From NCBI RefSeq assembly GCF_030247185.1, contig NC_080570.1:150506641-150570640 (forward strand): DNA of 64,000 nucleotides, read 5' to 3'. How positions within the stretch are numbered: the stretch's first letter is position 1; each line of letters starts with the position of its first letter. This document shows positions 12,581 to 23,930 of this stretch, piece by piece. The notes beneath the pieces were generated by a model. That model saw nothing but the letters and a program-made list of their open reading frames with translations, was not told the origin of the DNA and made no database searches. Made by a program: the position numbers and the translations under genes. This DNA is from Malaya genurostris. Taxonomy: Eukaryota; Arthropoda; Insecta; Diptera; Culicidae.

Positions 12581-13865
12581 AAGATTGAGATTTTTACTCA
12601 ATTATGGATACCATCTTCTTGTCCATTTTTCTGAAGCAGACATTTCGATTTTATTCATTTTTTCCGGATCCACAGTTAAGCGCTAGTTAAATGATTTTGC
12701 ACACAAAAACACGCATTTTTTATGAGTTTTAGTTTCTTGGCAAAATAGCGTGTCGAAAAATTTAAACTTTGCTTACCCTTCGTACAAAATGCGTTCGCGC
12801 ACTTCTCCTCATGATTCGACGTTATTTGACTGAATTTGCCTCCAAATAAAGTGAAGAGAGTTTCTGCTGTCAAATACGGAAAAACGTATAGAGCGTTTGA
12901 CATCTAGTGAAATCCTTGATCCGCGAAGTAATTCAAAATCAACACCGGAAAAAAAGTGTCCGAAATTTAACGTGGACAGAGCTTTCTGTAGGGCCGTTGC
13001 ATGTCCCTTACCGTATGGCACTTATTGATACAGTGAGTGAAGATTTATCATTAATTTGACGACAGTTTTGCTTATTTAACTATGCACTTCTAATTGTCAT
13101 CAATTGTTACCGATCTTGATACTCGATAACTTGTTGTCAATACACTTCTGGTGGTGTTTCTTCGGAAAATTGTTTTTGAAGTTTTACTGTTTTCGATTCA
13201 TTCAATTTAAAGAATTAAAAAGCCATTGAACAAATGGAAGTCAATAGTATAAAATTGATGTTCGTCATTTACGTCGAAAAATCAACGTAGTCTGGTTTAA
13301 TATATGGAAATACGTTCAATTTGGCTGTTTATTATAGTTATTATTATTGTTATTAGCATCATTATTATTCATATATTTATTTTACACCGGTTTTAACTAC
13401 AATAGTCATTTGCGTGAGAAAACCTCTTACTCGGAACAATGGCATAATCTTTGTTGTTAAAATTATTAGAAAATTTCTGATTTGCAGATTTTGCAGCTTC
13501 GGACAATATTCAAGTTTTCGCGGCAAAAGTGTACATGAATTCGTAACTCAACAAGAACAAAAAAAAACGATTAGAATTGTCTAAACCCGTGAACATCAAG
13601 ATTGTCATCTTGAAAAAAAAAATTATGGAAAATTGCATGAAATGTCGAGAAAAAACAGTTTACAGTTTTCGATTCATCAAATTTAAAGATTAAAGAGTTT
13701 TTGAACAAATGGAAGTCAACAATATGAAATAGTTCATATATTATGCTTATGATTCTTATTATTTTTGTTATTATCATCATAATTATTAATACTCATTTGT
13801 TTATTTTACCCCGGTTTCAATTACAATAGTCGTTTGCGTGAGAAAAACTCTTATTAGAAATAATT

Positions 13866-14205
13866 GTATAAATTTTGTGTACCGTCTACCATTCCAGAAC
13901 GGATTTCGCATAGTGACAAGATGCTAAATCAGCCCAAAACAGTGTTGAAAATAGGTGCCTTCAGATAAATGGTCGCCAACTGCTTTCCAAGAAATTCTTT
14001 CTCCTACTTAGCCTAATTGTTAGTGCCGGTAGAAATGAAAGTGATAAATTTTCGACAACAATGGCCTGCCAAATCGAATTCTTTTTCGGGTTTTCAGACA
14101 CATTGTTTTTCCGAAAATGCTCGGAAACGTGCGGTATAAGAAACCGGATCGGGAAGTAGTTCAATGATTTCGAGCACGTATTTTTCGTCGCCCATTATGG
14201 GACAA
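13866..14205 (-). pseudogene. Tc1/IS630-type transposase relic, copy 3
   Basis: The minus strand begins near 14200 with MGDEKYVLEIIELLPDP, where the first aspartate region reads GDE instead of DDE. It then shifts frame repeatedly and ends near 13875 with LFWADLASCHYAKSVLEW followed by a stop. All three copies keep the DLASC block but carry different lesions, so they were damaged separately, or the block has decayed unevenly since duplication. Confidence 0.65.
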
Positions 14206-14599
14206 GAAATAGTTTTTTTTTCCGAAATCGCGTGTCGATAAATTCGAATTTTGCTGCCGTTCGCACCAAATGCGTTCGCGAGCGTACACGTGATTCGACG
14301 TTATTTTAATGAATTTGTCACGAATTAAAAGTGGAGAGTTTCTGCTGTTATATAAGTAAACAGTTGTGTAGCATTTGGCGTTTAGTTTTATCAACCCGTG
14401 AAATAATTTAAAATTTACTCCGGAAGAAAGATGTCAGAAATTCAATGTGGACAGGATTTATGTAGGGCCGTTGCATGTCCCTTACCGTATGGAGCTTAAT
14501 CATGCCTTGAAGAGTTACCATCAATTTGACGGGTGAAGAGTATTAAACGAAATATAACTACCATTCAAATATGGATACCAAACACCCGTGTAAACGAAT

Positions 14600-15670
14600 T
14601 CGCATGAACGAAATATCTTCGAACGTTCAAGAATATGGTTTAGATTATACATGAAAAAATGTATTACGCAGATGAAATGGTTCTTTTACATGCGGCAGTT
14701 GGACAGTCATTCTAGATTTGTTGAGTGCTTCTGGAAAAACTAATAAAAAGAACACCAGTATTTATTCAGAAATAGTGTGCCATATGACAAATTTAAAACA
14801 AAAGTTGTTGATTTGGCAAGCTATTTGTAGCGGTAGTTAACAAACTGAAGTTCTCTTTACAAATGTGTATATGAACTGGAAACTGGACTGGATAGCAACC
14901 CGGGTAGGTGTAAATAGCAAACAAAGGTCAAAATAATAACAAATTTTACCGTCATATCTTGGCTTGATGTCTCTGTGTTGTCAGAGTGATACTTGATATT
15001 TTCGTGATATTTCATCAAGGGATCAAGACATTGTACAATATCTGTTCAACATCAAAATTAGTTATAATATCTTATTTCGTTATTGATGAGCTATTTCAAT
15101 TTCATTAAGTAAATTGACCCAGTAGTTTTATCTTCAAATAAAATACCATTTAATAAACTGCATCAGAATTTGATAAGAGAAATACTTAAGACTCTATTCT
15201 AAATGCTAGAATATAAAATAATGAATAAATTCATCTTCTATAAATATTTTGTTCTTGGTTTGATATTACAATGACAGAATTTTTTATTTTGTTGCTATTT
15301 TCTCATGCAGGCTTTGTTATGATTTTTGATATTTTAACTCTTATTTCAAACTAAATAATGTTAATTTCTACCATTGAGATGTTTGATTTTAATGACAGAA
15401 TTTGGTATTGGTTTGCAAATCACTTCTACCCGGGAACTCTTTCCACATGCAGCATCTTTTTGTACCAAATAAAATATCGGCAAAGGACGCATCCGAGATG
15501 GTAACCCTATTATTCGTGTGTAAGCTTCTGCCGTACTTTATGTGCCTACTGGCTTAAAATGCTAACAAAACTTCTTCTTGAAAGCTCCTTTCGAATACGA
15601 ATGCTTCCGGCTTTTGCTAGATTTATTCGATTATAAGAATCAGCATGAAAAGTGCAGATTTGTGGAACGG
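14600..15670. other. AT-rich stretch, nothing recognised
   Basis: A short piece at 14610-14670 (GAATATGGTTTAGATTATACATGAAAA) repeats 10440-10475 and is the trailing edge of the tandem blocks. The remainder shows no coding signal or clear repeat. Confidence 0.45.
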
Positions 15671-16890
15671 TTTCCTCAACCCAAAAACAAAAACAACATA
15701 AAATGAAAAACATCCGAATAACATAACCTATCTAAACATAAAGTGATCACATGAAGGTAGATAACGAAAGGCGAGTCCGACGAGCGCAGCAATAGTAGCA
15801 TAGTTATTCTGACGATGCCACCGGCACCGGAAAAAGGTGTTAAAAAACTCTTCCGGCTGCAATTCACATCATTCACCCTCGTGCCAGAACTCAGTTTTAC
15901 AACCCTCACTAGGAGGAAAAAGACGACGACGGCGGCACCGCAAGTGCCGAGGAAGAAAATGTACGGCAATAGACCGAACCTCTCCCAAGGTAACCATAAC
16001 TGTATTCGGAATCCATTCCGGGTGCAATCTTGTTTTATTAAAACTATAGGTTATACGAGCTACGAGTACGAGTACGGGGGCCTTGAGGCTTGAGTAACTG
16101 CAACAGCCGGCGAACCGAGCGGGGAAAAAAAGGGCTTACTTCTAGTTTATGCAGCTTCATAACCAGCAAACGGCCGCCAATTTGCACCCACACTTTCTCC
16201 TTTCCCCGTGGGCCGGCAGTCCAAACCGAAACAAAGGGAAGTCGTTCGTCGAAAACCGGAGTGGAAAGTTTTATGATTATGATTATGCTGTTATGGAAGT
16301 TTTTAAGCGAGTTCGTCTTGCCCGATGTTCTCGCTGTGTTTCGAGAAAACGGAGTGTCTGTGTCTGTGCTATATGGCTGGTGATGTGACAGCACATCGAG
16401 TTCCGCTTCCGAACCGACTAAGGAACCGTCGTTTGTATGTATTGTCGTGTCTCTAATTGATTCTATTTGTACTTTGGTGGAATCACCGGCACAAGTCACA
16501 GCAGCAGCAGCAGTCCCCGGTTCGGTTTCCGACTTATAAGTTTGTTTTGATATCGGCTAATTGGAAAACTGTGAGACCCCGAGGGGTTGGCCCATTGTGG
16601 GGAATGAACTTTCGGCAGGTTACAAGGCAGGCGCTGAATGACACGACAGTTGGAACCTAGAGCCTGGTAATGTAGGGGGAGGCAATCTGTTCGGAGTCGG
16701 CAACTGGGAAATAATGTTATGCGTTATTTGTTCTGCTTTGCTGGTTAACGATTTTGTCGTAGCAGTAAAAAGTAATTGATAGATAATGTACCTTGTAACT
16801 TAACGCAATGATGTCACTGTCAAAGAAGATAACGAAATAATGGAGCTAGAGAAAAGTTTCCGGTGTCGCTCAAAAGATGGCACCACCCAT
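15670..16890. other. GC-richer, single-copy-looking stretch, no gene proven
   Basis: Base composition is more balanced than in the neighbours, with short CAG and GAC runs (16500-16516, 15923-15935). Open frames overlap on both strands, up to 151 codons at 16044-16499 (-), but none has a recognisable domain or convincing splice context. This could be conserved non-coding DNA, a UTR or an exon of an unrecognised gene. Confidence 0.4.
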
Positions 16891-17079
16891 AGATTGCCGG
16901 TAGACCAGAACAGTGTTGAATGTTATGTGTCCCATTAAAAGAGTTTGTATCTGTCAATAAATTTGCATCATAATAAAGTCTATTTCACAAGAGAAAGGTA
17001 TATCGAGAATATTTAAAATATTAATTTCAAACTTTCTTTAAAGTTCGATACACTTAAAAAGTTTCCATTCATTCAAACA

Positions 17080-17510
17080 ATCAACACCTCCGTTGAGAAT
17101 GGCTTTCCACACTCCAGGCATGCTTTCAATGAGGCCAATGAGGGATTCCGGAATTTCCTCAGGATAACAGATTTTTCTGCAAGTTTTGCTTGCCTGAACA
17201 CTTTTGTTGATTCGGTTTGCGTTGGATGATTGTAAGGACTAATAAAGGGCTATAGAGATGCATTCGGTTATTGTTCTCTTAAAGATTCCAATTTCTTCTA
17301 TCCGTTCCAAACATTTACTCGACTAACATCATAAGGCTTGGATTGCAAATTTGGAATGCTCCTACTGCATTCAGATTTTGCGCAAAATAGTTCAAGCCTT
17401 CGCTCTGATAAGTGCCTCTAATTCTTCGCTTATACCGAATATTTGAAGGGCGCTATATAAAATCGATTATTGTTTCCCAACCAGGAATGCTTTACGGGAA
17501 TCCACGTACA
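17080..17510 (-). pseudogene. Possible Tc1-like transposase C-terminal relic
   Basis: On the minus strand around 17180-17090, PEEIPESLIGLIESMPGVWKAI... and a following NGG resemble the C-terminus of Tc1-like transposases, where an E-IP---L-----SMP-R--AVI---GG pattern is usual. Sequence further upstream on that strand is broken by stops. The call rests on one short block and could be coincidence. Confidence 0.35.
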
Positions 17511-17859
17511 AAAAGTTGTTTTACCTGACAAAATCGTTTTTGCTCTTTTTTTTTTTGCTTAGGAAGAGACTCAGAGTTTACAGCCTGATCGTGTTGAGAC
17601 TCAGATGTATTTCCTGTCCGGCAATTTTAATATCAACTTCAAGCGAGACATCACTTTGCTGTTTTTTTCTGGAAGTTGCTCTTGTTTTTTTCGTACTCAG
17701 GATTGTAGGTTTTGTCCATCGCTAGATTTTCACTGAATTTGTCAATGAGCATCTTCGATTTTGAATAGTTTTAGCAACCACATAATATGATATTTTCATG
17801 AGTAAATACATTGGAGTCTTCTTTTACACGAAAAATAACTTAACCCCACCAAAAAGAAA

Positions 17860-18780
17860 CGAGTAACTTCGAGATCCGCGTAAAAAACCGCGTAACTTCG
17901 GAAATCTGCCTAAAAAATTCGTTAATGGAATTTTTTTTTTGGTTGCCAAATGTCTTCAAAAATTCATGAAACTTGATCATCTTGTGTTATGTCGACAAAA
18001 ATTAGTTTGAAAAAAAAAATCTACTTTTGAAAATTGGGGAAAAAATTTGAGATACCAGAAATCAAAAATGTCGATGCCAAATGTCTTAGAAATACATGAA
18101 AAGTCGAGATCTGGTATAAAAAAGTATTTTGTTAAAGATTGTTGTTGTTTCTGTGTTGAAAATTTACTTTAAAAAAAATTATCGGGATAATATCAGATCT
18201 CGACACTTCGTGCATTTTTTAGACTAAACAAAAAAAAAAGTTCACAAAAAAGCTTAAGACTTCACTTACCCGTCCATCACTAGTGAAGAAGTAACTGCTG
18301 ATCCCGCAAAAAGTAAATCATGATAAATTTGAAACCTAACTGTCTTTAAAAAATCATGAAACATCAGCATCTTGTGTTATCTCGACGAAAATTTGTTTGA
18401 AAAAAAATCGACTTAAAAATTGGGGAAAAATTCCACAAATCCAGAAATCAAAAATTTTTCTTCGGTGCCAAATGTCTTAGAAATGCATGAAACGTCGAGA
18501 TCTGGTGTAATCTAAAAAAGTATTTTGTTCAAAAAAATCGAAAATTTTCTAAGTGTTTGAATGTTGACCTAACAAATATCTAGATAACATCAGATCTCGA
18601 CGCTTCGTGGATTTCTGAGACTAAGCGAGACAACCGGTTAACTTTGAAAATTCGCCTAAAAAACGCTTAATTTCGGAAATCCCGGTAAAAAAAACGCATA
18701 ACTTCGTAAATACGCGTGGAAAAACAAAAAAAAACCATAAAAAATCACGTTAAAAAATATTTCAGTGTAACAGATATTAT
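17860..18780. repeat. Satellite-family field (CATGAAACGTCGAGATCTGG core)
   Basis: The segment contains two units. Each has an A-rich CGCGTAACTTCGGAAAT run, a GCCAAATGTCTT core, ATGAAAC-T--A-ATCTTGTGTTAT, and a second core CATGAAACGTCGAGATCTGGTG (18104 decayed, 18487 good). The order is that of 1-2330, so this is a separate piece of the same family. No coding sequence. Confidence 0.7.
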
Positions 18781-18839
18781 AAACATTATAATAGGATCCA
18801 CTGAATTTTCGTCGGATTCGAACTAAGAATAAAAACTTA

Positions 18840-19385
18840 TTTTCCTTGTCGGGTTTGGGCTTCTAAATTTGCACCCAATTGGGCCTCCAGAAGACCCAAA
18901 ACCGACGAACTCGGGTCAGGTTCGGGTTAGGAAAAAGAAAAATTCGGGTTTGGGTTCTTTTCCGTGTCGGGTTCGGGCTTCTAATTTTGCACCCGATTCT
19001 GCCTCTAGAAGACCCAAGTCTGAGGAACTCGAGTCACTTTCGGGTTCAGAAAAAAAAGAAAAATTCGGGTTTGGGCTCTTTACCGTGTCGGGTTCGGGCT
19101 TCTAAATTTGCACCCGATCGGGCCTCTAGAAAACCCAACAACCGTCAGGTTCGGGTTAAGAAAAAGAAAAATTCGAGTTTAGGTTTTTTCCGTGTCGGGT
19201 TCGGGCTTCTAAGTTTGCACTCGATCGGGCCTCTAGAAAACCCTAAACCGACGAAATCGGGTCAGGTTCGGGTTTAGAAAAAGAAAAATCGGGTTTGGGT
19301 TCTTTTCCGTGTCGGGTTCGGGCTTCTAAATTTGCATCCGATTGGGCCTCTAGAAGACCCCAAACCGACGAAATCGAGTCTTGAA
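18840..19385 (+). repeat. ~118-bp minisatellite, about 4.6 copies
   Basis: CCTC(C/T)AGAA occurs at 18884, 19002, 19123, 19230 and 19347. Each copy reads GTGTCGGGTTCGGGCTTCTAA, ATTTGCACCCGATCGGGCC, AAACCGACGAA(A/C)TCGGGTCAGG, then AAAAAGAAAAATTCGGGTTT. The unit is itself rich in TCGGGTT. The frames that span it (18869-19277) are by-products of the repeat. A short related piece (CCCGACCCGAACCCGACAGG) is at about 47322. Confidence 0.85.
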
Positions 19386-19401
19386 ACGTCTAAATCTAGT
19401 A

Positions 19402-20326
19402 CAGGGTGATTTTTTAAGAGCTTGAGAACTTTTTTAAACAATAAAACGCATAAAATTTGCAAAATCTCATCGGTTCTTTATTTTAAACGTTAGATTGGTA
19501 CATGACATTTACTTTTTGAAGATAATTTCATTTAAATGTTGACCGCGGCTGCGTCTTAGGTGGTCCATTCGGAAAGTCCAATTTTGGGCAACTTTTTCGA
19601 GCATTTCGGCCGGAATAGCCCGAATTTCTTCGGAAATGTTGTCTTCCAAAGCTGGAATAGTTACTGGCTTATTTCTGTAGACTTTAGACTTGACGTAGCC
19701 CCACAAAAAATAGTCTAAAGGCGTCAAATCGCATGATCTTGGTGGCCAACTTACCGGTCCATTTCTTGAGATGAATTGTTCTCCGAAGTTTTCCCTCAAA
19801 ATGGCCATAGAATCGCGAGCTGTGTGGCATGTAGCGCCATCTTGTTGAAACCACATGTCAACCAAGTTCAGTTCTTCCATTTTTGGCAACAAAAAGTTTG
19901 TTAGCATCGAACGATAGCGATCGCCATTCACTGTAACGTTGCGTCCAACAGCATCTTTGAAAAAATACGGTCCAATGATTCCACCAGCGTACAAACCACA
20001 CCAAACAGTGCATTTTTCGGGATGCATGGGCAGTTCTTGAACGGCTTCTGGTTGCTCTTCACTCCAAATGCGGCAATTTTGCTTATTTACGTAGCCATTC
20101 AACCAGAAATGAGCCTCATCGCTGAACAAAATTTGTCGATAAAAAAGCGGATTTTCCGAATGGACCACCTAAGACGCAGCCGCGGTCAACATTTAAATGA
20201 AATTATCTTCAAAAAGTAAATGTCATGTACCAATCTAACGTTTAAAATAAAGAACCGATGAGATTTTGCAAATTTTATGCGTTTTATTGTTTAAAAAAGT
20301 TCTCAAGCTCTTAAAAAATCACCCTT
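19402..20326 (-). mobile_element. Fold-over mariner-family (DD41D-type) transposon
   Basis: A 925-bp element is flanked by TA (19400-19401 and 20327-20328). Its two ends, 19402-19575 and 20153-20326, are inverted copies of each other over 174 bp and differ, as far as I can see, only at the outermost base. The left arm contains the last ~22 codons of the transposase plus its 3' flank. The right arm therefore repeats the 3' end of the gene, where the 5' end of the transposon and the N-terminal DNA-binding half of the transposase should be. The near identity of the arms implies a recent event. Confidence 0.85.
19509..20168 (-). pseudogene. 5'-truncated mariner-family (DD41D) transposase
   Basis: About 219 codons are open. 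Blocks in order are FSDEAHFWLNGYVNKQNCRIW (first catalytic D, near residue 17), WCGLYAGGIIGPYFF, MWFQQDGATCHTA (second D) and SCDLTPLDYFLWGYVKSKVY (third D). By my count 41 residues separate the second D from the D of PLDYF, which fits the DD41D (rosa-like) branch of the Tc1/mariner superfamily. The C-terminus DHLRRSRGQHLNEIIFKK ends at the stop codon inside the left terminal arm. The frame opens after a TAG with GTG, not ATG, and lacks the usual ~110-120 N-terminal residues with the helix-turn-helix. It should not make an active enzyme, although the catalytic triad is intact. Confidence 0.85.
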
Positions 20327-20329
20327 TAC

Positions 20330-21200
20330 AAATAATTTTTACATCAGTCTAATTTTTGAATAAAAGAACTGAAAAAATCTATTTGTTGGAGATGTACAGA
20401 GAGCATAATTATCTATTTTGAGACAAAATTTCATCGAAATACAACCCTTTTCAAAAGACAGTCTAAATCAATTTTGGAAAAACAAGGTAAGCAAAGTGGC
20501 TTTTTTGTGATTTAGTCTATATGTCTAGAGAGTTTCATTCAAATCTGAGAGGGTGCCGAACACGATTTGGCGCGAAAATCGTTTATCCTAATCTTACACT
20601 GAAAGAAAATGAGACTTTCAAACTTAAAAGTCGTTTCATAGAAGAAACACAATTTTCGAATTCCGTGAAATTTTGTCCCAAGGTAGGTAATTTTTGTTCC
20701 CTATAAATTTTGTATATGTTACAAGATGGGTATTTTTAAGGAAAAAAGTTAGTCGAAGAAAAAAATTGTTCTCATCCAGCACTGATACTCTTGGCTAATA
20801 TCGGACAACTAGCAATAAGGTATTCGTTGTAATTTTCTTACAAATTGAGCTTCGTTTGAATAATGGAAAATGTTGACTTTCAGTTAAGTTTAATTTTCGA
20901 TACAAAAAAAATACACCGAAAAAAAAATCAACATGGACAAGAAATAGTTTTTGTTGAAAAAAACTTTTTTCCCTCTTAAAAGTGCCCATCTTGCAATTTA
21001 TAAACAATTGGTTGGGGACATAAACATCTTTCTTGGGACAAAATTTTATCAAAATCAAACACGGTTTTTTTTCGCAAATCTATTTTAAATTTTAAAAGTC
21101 GATTTTTTTCGGTGTAGTACTCGATAAAAAAAAATTTCAGTATTTTAATTCAAAAAATTGACTGATTTTGCGAAAATCACTTGTACAACGCTCTTGTAGT
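20330..21200. repeat. Dispersed AT-rich repeat, family of 39.6-40.6 kb
   Basis: Shared pieces include GATTTGGCGCGAAAATCG (20565; compare 40537), AAATTTTGTCCCAAG, a CAAATCTATTTTAAATTTTAAAAGTCGATTTTTTC segment (21075) and GCGAAAATCACTTGTAC (21170; compare 39860 and 40345). Further pieces are at 23640-23880 and 28300-28510. No gene or terminal structure was recognised. Confidence 0.55.
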
Positions 21201-22560
21201 ACTTGTCATTTGTCGACAATAAAAAATGGCGTCACTGCATTCGAACGGACCGTTGGATTGAAAATCGCTCAGAGCAAAATAAGTCTTTTAGAGCCAGCAG
21301 CAAACTGCTCGTCTAGAAACCAGTTTTAGTTGAGAGGAGAAAGCAGTCGGAAGCTCAAACATGTTTCAGCGTTGTTATTGAATTAAAGTTGCCCGCAGTT
21401 GGTGCGTCCGATTAAAGTTATAATTCATAATCCCGCTCAGCTTGCTATTCACGTACGGTACGTGACGGGAGAGCTGATTAAGCAGGATATAATTACTGCA
21501 CAGCATGCAGGCGTCGTCCAACGCGTAACGATTGTATGGTATGAGAATGGTATTTCTATATCTATTTCACACTACTGCGCAGTGTGAGGGAGTAGTTTTT
21601 TTATCTTGTTTCAAATAATTCACAAAGGGATGACGACCATTGCACCAGGCCCGGAATTGACCGATATTTATCCGGATTCTTGCATCCTAACGATTATTGA
21701 AAAAAAAAACAGAATCCCGGCAGAGCAGCCACACTTGTCGACTACTGCTGCTGTTGCTGCTACTGCAGGTTTATTGTTTGTTTTTGTCAGGCAATTTAGT
21801 TTATTCAAAAACATGCCCGCACGTAGTAATTGCCGTCGACCATTCCGGATTTAGTATCATAATTTTTTGTTGTTCTTGTTGCTACGTGCAGCTTGGTTCC
21901 GTGTGTGTGTAGTGCAGAGGAGTTTATTTGTCCACAGGACACGTCTGCTGGTTATCCTTTCTCCAAAACTGCAAATCTGCTAATTCGTTCTGCATGCAAA
22001 AGTCGCGAATATCGCAAAACAGATGTTTCGTTTTAAGTCACTTGCACGGGATTTATTAGGCGGTTCCAGTTATCCAGAATTCCAGTCACTATTATTCTAG
22101 GCAAGAAAAAAAAGTTTTTTTAATCCCTCTAGTGGTGTAATGATGTCTTTCTCATATTACTTATATTATCAAAAACATCACTAGAAGATTGTGTCCATTT
22201 TTTTTTTGTTTCCAAACGAATAAAATCAAAAGTATTGGTGTAAACTACCATAACCTTTTCAGCTTGTAAACAGTTATGTCAAGTTAGTATAGATTTAAAT
22301 GTTACAATTCTGCAACAAAACTCAACAAAGCACGCTGTGTGCTTCGTTCGCAAAGGCGGTGGTGTTTTATTTTTCCGCACCAGCACACCTACATCATTTT
22401 GCATTATTTTGTATGACAGTTTAAACATTTTGACACTCATCGCCCTATTTGGGTTATCTTCTAAGACACTGAGAGCTTCAATTTGAATCATGATTGGTGA
22501 AAATCGATTCAACCGTTGCTGTGAAATTGAAGTGAGTTCCGTTTTTTGGAGCTTTTCTTC
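21200..22560. other. Single-copy-looking stretch without supported gene
   Basis: Moderate GC sequence with a short CTG-type run at 21743-21770. Frames are short and lack domains. Likely intronic or intergenic. Confidence 0.4.
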
Positions 22561-23600
22561 ACTTTTACCGGTGCTTTCGGGAGCGGAAATCAGGGACAGA
22601 CCCCAAAGTAGGATTATATAGCCACTTACTAACAAGATCTGCCCACAAGATGAATTTATCAGTAATTTTTATGAAATTTTGCTTCTCGTTTCGCCATTGC
22701 TCGTGAAAAAATACTCATGGAATTGAAAATTTTCCACTTATTGCACTGCAATACCGGAGCCGGAAGTCGGAACTGGATCTACTTTTTGGGGATTTTTTTT
22801 TAAATTTCGCGACCTTCTACTTGCGTCTTAGTTTGTAAAAATCGGTTAAAAATTCGGAGTTCCCAAGACAACCTGTTGACTGTTAGCTACTAAGCATCAA
22901 AGCAATTGCATAGGTGTATCTACCAGGTAAATGTATGTGGTATTTTTCGTTTATTAAGTGAATATGAAAAAATATCTAATGCGGCTACGCCACATCGTTT
23001 TGACTCATGTGCTGTCCGACCTAATTAAAGCAAAGAAACCTAGTTTTGAGTAGCCGGGCAAACGAGGCGGTTGCAGGTTTATATGCAAGAGGCCCCCGCT
23101 TCCGACTCAGCTGCCGTCGGCTGCGCCACATCAGTTATATAGGAGACATGACCCTTTCGGCGAAATTACCCTTTCGGCGAAATGACCCTTTCGGCTAAAT
23201 GACCCTTTCGGCGAAATGACCCTTTCAGCTAAATGACCCTTTCGGCTAAATGACCCTTTCGGCGAAATGACCCTTTCGGCTAAATGACCCTTTCGGCTAA
23301 ATGACCCTTTCGGCTAAATGACCCTTTCGGTGAAATAACTCTTTCGGTGAAATGACCGTTTCGGCGAAATGACCTATTCGTCGAAACGGCATTCAGCGAA
23401 ACGACTTTCGGTGAAATGACCCACTCCCATTTTTGTGTGAGTTTGTGAAAATCGGTTTAGCCATTTTTGAGAATATCGAGTGACATTATTTGTCACATAC
23501 ACACAGACATTTTGTGATCTCGACGAACTGAGCCGAATGGTATATGATATGCTGAAAAGTCGGGTTTCACAGTAATTGCATAGCCTTTCTATATGAGAAA
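22560..23600 (+). repeat. CCGGAGCCGGAAGTCGG dispersed repeat, interrupted
   Basis: The repeat is recognised by CGGAGCCGGAAGTCGGA (22755), TTTGTAAAAATCGGTTA (22832) and, after an interruption, GTTTGTGAAAATCGGTTTAGCC (23442), CACATACACACAGACATTTTG, CTCGACGAACTGAGCCGAATGG (23520). A related copy lies at 36280-36640. The interruption (about 22940-23430) contains the 17-bp array and a short direct repeat CGGCT(A/G)CGCCACATC at 22983 and 23118. Such sequences are scattered in mosquito genomes to my knowledge, but I cannot name the family. Confidence 0.5.
23147..23430 (+). repeat. 17-bp minisatellite (TTTCGGCGAAATGACCC)
   Basis: About sixteen head-to-tail units are visible. Most are of two types, CGGCG and CGGCT at the centre. 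The right-hand third is more degenerate (CGGTG, TCGTCG, CAGCG). The unit centre TTTCGGCGAAA is nearly its own reverse complement. The array finishes AATGACCCACTCCC, matching the end of the element at 7893-8203. Confidence 0.85.
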
Positions 23601-23930
23601 AGCAAAAACTCGGAAATATTCAAATTGGAGAAAAAAAAAGATTTTGTTAGCAAAACTTCTTTTACTAAAAAGTTCTTAATTTTTTACAGTCAGCGTGGAA
23701 CTCAATTTTATTTTTTTTTTTCAAATTTCGGTTAAAAAATGTGACTAATTTTGTGTAAGTCACCCATACAAAACTTTTCTACAGGATTTTTCGATAATAC
23801 TCATTTGAAGATAATCCGAAAAAAATGTAGTTTGGTCGCTTTCTTAAGGCAGCTTTGCTTTCAATAAAAGGAATACACACAAAAAACTTGTTTTTGAAGA
23901 AGAAAAATTGTTTTGTTATAAAAAAATTAC

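Larger units (their letters stand above)
9851..14600 (-). repeat. Tandem ~1.8-kb blocks carrying transposon relics
   Basis: Three series of landmarks recur in order. CCAGAACGGATTTCGCATAGTGACAAGATG-like sequence is at about 10210, 12135 and 13893. A block reading ATTATTATTG...TTTATTTTACCCCGG is at about 10850, 12000, 13340 and 13750. A block with TTTCTGCTGTCAAATACG, CATCTAGTG and GTAGGGCCGTTGCATGTCCCTTACC is at about 11190-11350, 12850-13020 and 14330-14500. The first and third series recur at about 1.5-1.9 kb. Pieces of the ATGAAACGTCGAGATC satellite lie between. The copies are decayed and have deletions. Confidence 0.7.

Noticed and set aside
16044..16499. 151-codon minus-strand ORF
   Set aside because: Overlaps plus-strand ORFs of similar length, has no recognisable domain and contains low-complexity runs. 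Single-copy DNA of balanced composition gives such frames by chance.
18869..19277. 132-codon ORF with GFGLLILHPI-type repeats
   Set aside because: It is the translation of the ~118-bp minisatellite and shifts frame between copies.
23147..23430. CRISPR array
   Set aside because: Units are contiguous 17-mers without unique spacers, in a eukaryotic context.
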